Positions 60,074 to 64,000 of a stretch of DNA of 64,000 bases are shown here, piece by piece (within the stretch, counting starts at the first letter, position 1; every line of letters starts with the position of its first letter). The notes below the pieces were generated by a model. The model did no database searches and was not told the DNA's origin. It saw only the letters and a program-made list of their open reading frames with translations. The translations under genes were made by a program, and so were the position numbers. The DNA comes from Melaminivora suipulveris (lineage in GTDB: Bacteria; Pseudomonadota; Gammaproteobacteria; Burkholderiales; Burkholderiaceae_C): contig NZ_CP027667.1 of assembly GCF_003008575.1 (NCBI RefSeq), positions 62,001-126,000 on the forward strand, in the 5' to 3' direction.

Positions 60074-60520
60074 ATGTACCCCTATGTGTTCTCGCTGCAC
60101 GTGCTGGCCGCCACCATCTGGACCGGCGGCCACTTGGTGCTGGCGCTGGCGGTGCTGCCGCGCGCGCTGCGCGCACGCTCGCCGCAGGCGCTGTTGCAAT
60201 TCGAACAAAGCTATGAGCACGTCGGCATGGCCGCGCTGGCCGTCCAGGTGGCCACCGGGCTGTGGATGGCGCTGCAGCTGGTGCCCGACTGGGGGCAGTG
60301 GTTCAGCCCCGACACCGGCATGGAGCGCGCGGTGTCGCTCAAGCTGGCACTGCTGGGGCTCACCGCGCTGGTGGCGGCGCACGCTCGCACGCGCGTCATC
60401 CCGCGCCTGAGCGCCGAGACGCTACCCCTGATGGCCTGGCACGTCGCCGCCGTGACGCTGCTGGGCGTGGGCTTCGTGCTGGCGGGTGTCACGTTCCGCT
60501 ATGGCGGCATCGGCGGCTGA
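60074..60520 (+). CDS. CopD-like membrane protein
   Basis: 148 residues with four membrane helices: YVFSLHVLAATIWTGGHLVL (about 4-23), EHVGMAALAVQVATGLWMAL, LKLALLGLTALVAAHA and MAWHVAAVTLLGVGFVLAGV. The His residues in SLHVLAATIWTGGH and MAWHVAA fit the CopD family, which is linked to copper export and haem/copper binding. It follows slyX by 18 bases. Confidence 0.85.
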   Translation: MYPYVFSLHVLAATIWTGGHLVLALAVLPRALRARSPQALLQFEQSYEHVGMAALAVQVATGLWMALQLVPDWGQWFSPDTGMERAVSLKLALLGLTALVAAHARTRVIPRLSAETLPLMAWHVAAVTLLGVGFVLAGVTFRYGGIGG

Positions 60521-60524
60521 TGCG

Positions 60525-60791
60525 ATGCAGCCGGCCGGCAGCCTAGACCCCGAGCGCCTGGCGCTGCTGCTCACGCGCCAGATGCCGTTCGGCAAACACA
60601 AGGGCACGGTGATCGCCGACCTGCCGGCCAACTACCTGCACTGGTTTGCGCGCGAAGGCTTTCCGCGCGGCGAGATCGGCGAGCTGCTGGCGTTGATGCG
60701 CGAGATCGACCACAACGGCCTGCGCACGCTGCTGGCGCCGCTGCGCCGGTCATGCGCGGCGCAGGCGGCAGCGTCGCTTCTTACTTCTTGA
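60525..60791 (+). CDS. DUF3820 family protein
   Basis: 88 residues from ATG 60525 (ATG 60501 is also in frame): LLLTRQMPFGKHKGTVIADL, PANYLHWFAREGFPRGEIGE, LLALMREIDHNGLRTLLAPL. The MPFGKHKG and YLHWF blocks define DUF3820 proteins, sometimes called quorum-sensing-regulated virulence factor-like; function unknown. Its 3' end overlaps the convergent gene by 11 bases. Confidence 0.88.
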   Translation: MQPAGSLDPERLALLLTRQMPFGKHKGTVIADLPANYLHWFAREGFPRGEIGELLALMREIDHNGLRTLLAPLRRSCAAQAAASLLTS

Positions 60792-61998
60792 CCAGGTAGC
60801 AGGTGCTCTTGGACAGCGGCTGGAAGGCCTTGTCGCCGGGGATGGTGTCCAGCACCTTGTAGTAATCCCACGCGCCCTTGGATTCCTTGGGCGTCTTGAC
60901 CTGCACCAGGAACATGTCGTGCACCATGCGCCCGTCGTCGCGCAGGTAGCCGTTTTGCGAGAAGACGTCGTTGATCTTCATCTTCTTCATCTGCGCCACC
61001 ACGGCCGGGCCATCGTCGGTCTGCGCCTCCTGCACCGCCTTCAGATAGGTGGTGACGGCCGAGTAGATGCTGGCCTGGTTCATCGACGGCATCTTCTTCA
61101 TGCGCGCCTGGTACTTTTGCGCCCAGGCACGCGACTCGTCGTTGCGATCCCAGTAGTACGCGGTGGCAAAGACCAGGCCCTGGCCCTGCTCCAGGCCCAG
61201 GCCGTGGATGTCGTTGATGTAGACCAGCTGCGGCACGAAGGTCATGGACTTGGTCATGCCGAATTCGCGCGCACCCTTGATGGTGTTGATGGTGTCGTTG
61301 GTCGCGTTGGCCAGCGCCACCACCTGCGCCTTGGACGACTGCGCCTGCATCAGAAAGGACGAAAAGTCGCCCGCGTTGAACGGGTGATAAACCGTGCCCA
61401 GAACGCGGCCGCCGCCTTCCTTGACGAAGTTGGTGATGATCTCCGAGGTGACCTTGCCGTAGGAATAGTCCACGGCGATGATGAACCAGTCCTTCTTGCC
61501 CTGCTTCATCACCGCGTCCACGGCGGCGCTGGCGATCGAGTACGAGTCCACCGTGTAGTGGATGGCGGTGGGCGCGCAGAACTCGTTGGTCAGCGCGTTG
61601 GACAGCGCGCCGGTGGCGATGGCCACCTTGTTGCGCTCCTTGGCCAGCACGTTCACCGCCCCGGCGATGGCCGAGTTGTTCAGATCGATGATCATGTCCA
61701 CGCCTTCGGCATCCCACCACTGGCGCGCCTTGGCGCCGCCGATGTCGGCCTTGTTCTGGTGGTCGGCGAAGATCACCTCGACCGGCTTGCCGAGCACCTT
61801 GCTGCCGAAGTCTTCCACGGCCATCTTCGCCGCCTCGACCGAGCCGCGCCCGCCCGAATCGGAATACTGCCCGGACATGTCGCTCAGCACGCCGATGCGC
61901 ACCTTGTCGTCGGAGATGCCGGCCGCCTGTGCACTGGCCAGCGCCAGCAGGCTGCACAGGGCAAAAGAGGCTTTTGCCAGTGGACGTAGGGAATGCAT
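60781..61998 (-). CDS. ABC transporter substrate-binding protein (urea/amide/branched-chain type)
   Basis: Type I periplasmic binding protein of 405 residues. Signal peptide MHSLRPLAKASFALCSLLAL to about 26, then VRIGVLSDMSGQYSDSGGRG (about 33-52), DHQNKADIGGAKARQWWDAE, IDLNNSAIAGAVNVLAKERN, AVDYSYGKVTSEIITNFVKE and VFATAYYWDRNDESRAWAQK. The segments resemble the subset that binds amides or aromatic acids rather than LivJ. AGGAGACC precedes ATG 61998. No permease gene is adjacent. Confidence 0.9.
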   Translation of the reverse strand: MHSLRPLAKASFALCSLLALASAQAAGISDDKVRIGVLSDMSGQYSDSGGRGSVEAAKMAVEDFGSKVLGKPVEVIFADHQNKADIGGAKARQWWDAEGVDMIIDLNNSAIAGAVNVLAKERNKVAIATGALSNALTNEFCAPTAIHYTVDSYSIASAAVDAVMKQGKKDWFIIAVDYSYGKVTSEIITNFVKEGGGRVLGTVYHPFNAGDFSSFLMQAQSSKAQVVALANATNDTINTIKGAREFGMTKSMTFVPQLVYINDIHGLGLEQGQGLVFATAYYWDRNDESRAWAQKYQARMKKMPSMNQASIYSAVTTYLKAVQEAQTDDGPAVVAQMKKMKINDVFSQNGYLRDDGRMVHDMFLVQVKTPKESKGAWDYYKVLDTIPGDKAFQPLSKSTCYLVKK

Positions 61999-62098
61999 GA
62001 AGGTCTCCTGGTTGTGGCGATGAATCGCTGACACGCACGCGCATGGCGCGGCCGCGCCACAGCCGCAGCGGTGGCGCGCATGACGGGGCAGGGGAGGG

Positions 62099-63163
62099 TC
62101 AGGCCGCTTCAGGCGTCAGGATCTGCCGGCCCACGGCCTGGCCCTTTTCCAGCGCCAGCAGGGCGGTGAAAGCCTTGCTGAAAGGCATGCAGGTGGTGGG
62201 CACGGGGCGTAGGTTCTTGTCCCGGACCAGCTGCATCAGCTCCTGCAGCTCGCGCAGGTTGCCCACGTAGATGCCCTGGTAGGTCAGGGCGCGCAGCGCC
62301 ATGAAGGGCGTGGGGATGTCGATGTGGCCGCCGTACAGGCCGATCTGCACCAGGTGGCCGCCCTTGGTCAGCATGTCGATGCCAGCCTGAACGGTCTGGC
62401 TGGAACCCACGCAATCGAGCACCGCCCAGACGGCGCCGCCTGCGGCCTTCTTCACCTCGGCGATGTAGCCGTCCTGCTTGGGATTGAAGACGGCGTCGGC
62501 ACCGGCCTCCAGCGCCGCGGCGTGCTTGGATTCGTCCGGGTCGATGACGATGGCACCGGCGCCGCCCATGGCCTTGACCAGCAGCGTGGCCATCAGGCCC
62601 AGGCCTCCGCCGCCGATGATCACCACCTTCTCGTCGCGCAACACCTCGGGTTTGAACTTGCGCAGGCCGCTGTAGGTCGTCAGGCCCGAGCAGGCATAGG
62701 GCGCAGCCTGCACCGGCGGCATGTCGCCGATATCCACCAGGTAGCGCGAGTGCGAAATCAGCACGTGGTCGGCGTAGCCGCCAGGCTGGTAGACGCCCAT
62801 GGACTTGCCGGCCAGGCACAGATTCTCGTCGCCGCGTTTGCAGACCTTGCACTCGCCGCAGCCGTGCCACGGGAAGACCACGTAGCGCTTGCCGACCTGC
62901 ACACCCTTGGCCTCATCGCCCACGGCGATGACCTCGCCGGCGATCTCGTGGCCCATGGTCAGGGGCAGCTTCAGGCCCCGGTCCAGCATGGACAGCTTCT
63001 TGCCGTGGCCCAGGTCGTAGGAGCCGTGCCAGATGTGCAGGTCCGAGTGGCACACGCCGGCGGCCTCGATGCGCATCAGCACCTGGTCGCCCGTGGGCTG
63101 GGGGGTAGGGCGCTCGCTGCGCTCCAGGGGCTCGCCGCAGGCGATGACGTCGTAGCTGATCAT
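62099..63163 (-). CDS. Zinc-dependent alcohol dehydrogenase
   Basis: Medium-chain dehydrogenase of 354 residues. The catalytic zinc site uses GVCHSDLHIWHG (about 36-47) and MGHEIAGEVIAVGDEAKG (about 70-87); the structural zinc site is CGECKVCKRGDENLC (four Cys, about 101-115). The NAD-binding domain has VVIIGGGGLGLMATLLVKAM (about 182-201). The order of motifs fits class I alcohol dehydrogenases with broad alcohol/aldehyde substrates. TTGTTGTCTCCTTCG-type Shine-Dalgarno stands 9 bases upstream of ATG 63163. Confidence 0.93.
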   Translation of the reverse strand: MISYDVIACGEPLERSERPTPQPTGDQVLMRIEAAGVCHSDLHIWHGSYDLGHGKKLSMLDRGLKLPLTMGHEIAGEVIAVGDEAKGVQVGKRYVVFPWHGCGECKVCKRGDENLCLAGKSMGVYQPGGYADHVLISHSRYLVDIGDMPPVQAAPYACSGLTTYSGLRKFKPEVLRDEKVVIIGGGGLGLMATLLVKAMGGAGAIVIDPDESKHAAALEAGADAVFNPKQDGYIAEVKKAAGGAVWAVLDCVGSSQTVQAGIDMLTKGGHLVQIGLYGGHIDIPTPFMALRALTYQGIYVGNLRELQELMQLVRDKNLRPVPTTCMPFSKAFTALLALEKGQAVGRQILTPEAA

Positions 63164-63298
63164 CCTTGTTGTCTCCTTCGTGAATGGGAAAAACCGGCGC
63201 CTGCCGCGTCTGGCGCAGCAGGCAGAAGACGAAGGATAAAAGTGATGCGGCGCCCCCGTGAGTCACCTGCGCGATAGGGGGCGCGCAAGGAGACAAGC

Positions 63299-63703
63299 TC
63301 AGTGCGCGCGTTCGGGCAGGTGTCCGAAGTAGCCGCGAAACAGGTTGCGCGCGATGCCGTGGGCCACAGTCTGCAGCTCCCGCGCCACCTCGGGGATGAA
63401 GATCGCCTCGGTCGTGCGCTGCCACAGCTGCAACCAGGTGGCGAAATGCCCCGGCTGCACGCCGTCCAGCGCCATGTGTTTGCTGAACACGTCGCCGCGG
63501 AAGCTGCGCGCGCCCAGCATCACCGTGCTCCAGAAATCCACCATGCGCGCCAGGTGCGTGTCCCAGTGATCGCCAATGGCGCCGTCGAACAGCGGGCCCA
63601 GCTCCGCGTCGGCACGCACCTCGGCATAAAAGCCGTGCACCAGCCGGTGCACGCTCTCGGCGTCGGGCTGCTCGATCAGGGAGAAGTGCTGCGTTTCAAT
63701 CAT
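63299..63703 (-). CDS. Group III truncated haemoglobin
   Basis: 134 residues: FSLIEQPDAESVHRLVHGFY, AELGPLFDGAIGDHWDTHLA, MVDFWSTVMLGARSFRGDVF and SKHMALDGVQPGHFATWLQL, in which the last His (about 74-88 region) is the haem ligand and the W in MVDFWSTV is typical of group III. These globins detoxify NO or handle peroxide. It is 11 bases downstream of a YtfE-like gene in the same direction, which supports a nitrosative-stress role. Confidence 0.92.
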   Translation of the reverse strand: MIETQHFSLIEQPDAESVHRLVHGFYAEVRADAELGPLFDGAIGDHWDTHLARMVDFWSTVMLGARSFRGDVFSKHMALDGVQPGHFATWLQLWQRTTEAIFIPEVARELQTVAHGIARNLFRGYFGHLPERAH

Positions 63704-63714
63704 TCAAGAGGCCT

Positions 63715-64000
63715 TCAGCTGCAGCCGCACGCCGTGCCGCAGCCCTCGGTGGCGGCGGCCGGCTCGAACTGCGGGAACAGCACGTTGTTTTCCAGGTGGA
63801 TGTGGTTGACCAGGTCGTCGGCCAGCTGCGCCAGGCCCGAGTACAGCGCGCGCCAGGTGTTGCAGGCGCCGGGCGGGGGCACCATGTCAGTGGTCAGGCG
63901 GGCGATGTGCGCCAGCGCCTCGCCATGGTCGGTGTGCTCGGCGCGCATCACGCCGATGGGCTGCGCCGCGAAGCTGTTGCCGCCGCGCGCCAGCATGGGA
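63715..64000 (-). CDS. YtfE/ScdA-like iron-sulfur repair protein, partial
   Basis: C-terminal part of an RIC-type hemerythrin protein; its start is beyond the right edge. Visible: MRAEHTDHGEALAHIARLTT, PPGACNTWRALYSGLAQLAD and DLVNHIHLENNVLFPQFEPA with the paired His/Glu diiron ligands, then a Cys-rich end (CGTACGCS). RIC proteins repair Fe-S clusters damaged by NO. Expected full length is about 220 residues; this is roughly the last 95. Cotranscribed with the globin gene. Confidence 0.88.
   Translation of the reverse strand, partial: PMLARGGNSFAAQPIGVMRAEHTDHGEALAHIARLTTDMVPPPGACNTWRALYSGLAQLADDLVNHIHLENNVLFPQFEPAAATEGCGTACGCS

Overview
The window is GC-rich, gene-dense chromosomal DNA from a betaproteobacterium. 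Gene order (purD-hemF-rsfS-rlmH-maf-rng, zapA with a 6S-like RNA, lptF/lptG divergent from pepA and holC) and the dispersed ATAGCT-type intergenic repeats fit the family Comamonadaceae (Acidovorax/Alicycliphilus/Diaphorobacter-like). The family assignment is inferred from protein similarity and layout; no 16S gene is present.

Layout. 1-15.2 kb is housekeeping: purD end, hemF, rsfS with an unusual lysine/alanine-rich tail, rlmH, maf, a Tat-exported cytochrome d1-like protein, rng, an aminotransferase, cysB, a short sirohydrochlorin chelatase, lptG/lptF, pepA, holC and a solitary amino-acid binding protein. 15.2-18.2 kb is an oxygen-response group: an FNR-type regulator, a perfect FNR box, hemN and a TauE/SafE-like membrane protein. 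18.4-22.1 kb holds two translationally coupled c-di-GMP genes, followed by a candidate 6S RNA, zapA and a ZapB-like gene.

22.9-31 kb is the first half of a cobalamin locus: a cobalamin riboswitch, btuB, cobB, cobU, btuF, btuC, btuD and cobO, then ogt and a metallo-hydrolase. 46.0-52 kb is the second half: cbiB, cobD-type decarboxylase, a HipA-like/DUF3037 pair, cobQ and cobT. No corrin-ring genes are present, so within this window the set supports corrinoid uptake, salvage and late assembly. cobS is missing where it would be expected after cobT. Between the halves (32-46 kb) lies accessory DNA.

The most interesting part is 31,991-39,836: five minus-strand genes joined by ATGA overlaps or a 1-base gap. 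In transcription order they encode a Cas4-like/DEDD nuclease fusion (DUF2779), a WYL regulator, an unrecognised 484-residue protein, a Tdp1-like double-HKD enzyme and a DEAH/SF2 helicase. The composition and architecture resemble a phage-defence or DNA-processing system, and I cannot match it to one I know by name. Downstream are two thiamine-diphosphate enzymes flanking tRNA-Ser(GGA), an ABC binding protein and a LysR regulator.

At 52-54.5 kb is a decayed mini-integron: an intI pseudogene with an internal amber codon and a lost 3' end, an AT-rich cassette with a clear 60-bp attC, a second small ORF and a broken monooxygenase gene. 54.5-57.1 kb is a four-gene MotA/ExbB-ExbD-like membrane module with a lipoprotein. 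The right end is ordinary: nth, an aminotransferase, slyX, a CopD-like gene, an ABC binding protein, alcohol dehydrogenase, a truncated haemoglobin and a YtfE-like repair protein cut by the edge.

Three repeat classes run through the window. One of them has been taken into the reading frames of cobU and cbiB and into the start regions of btuD and the metallo-hydrolase gene. A different palindromic element sits in frame inside the cobD-type gene.
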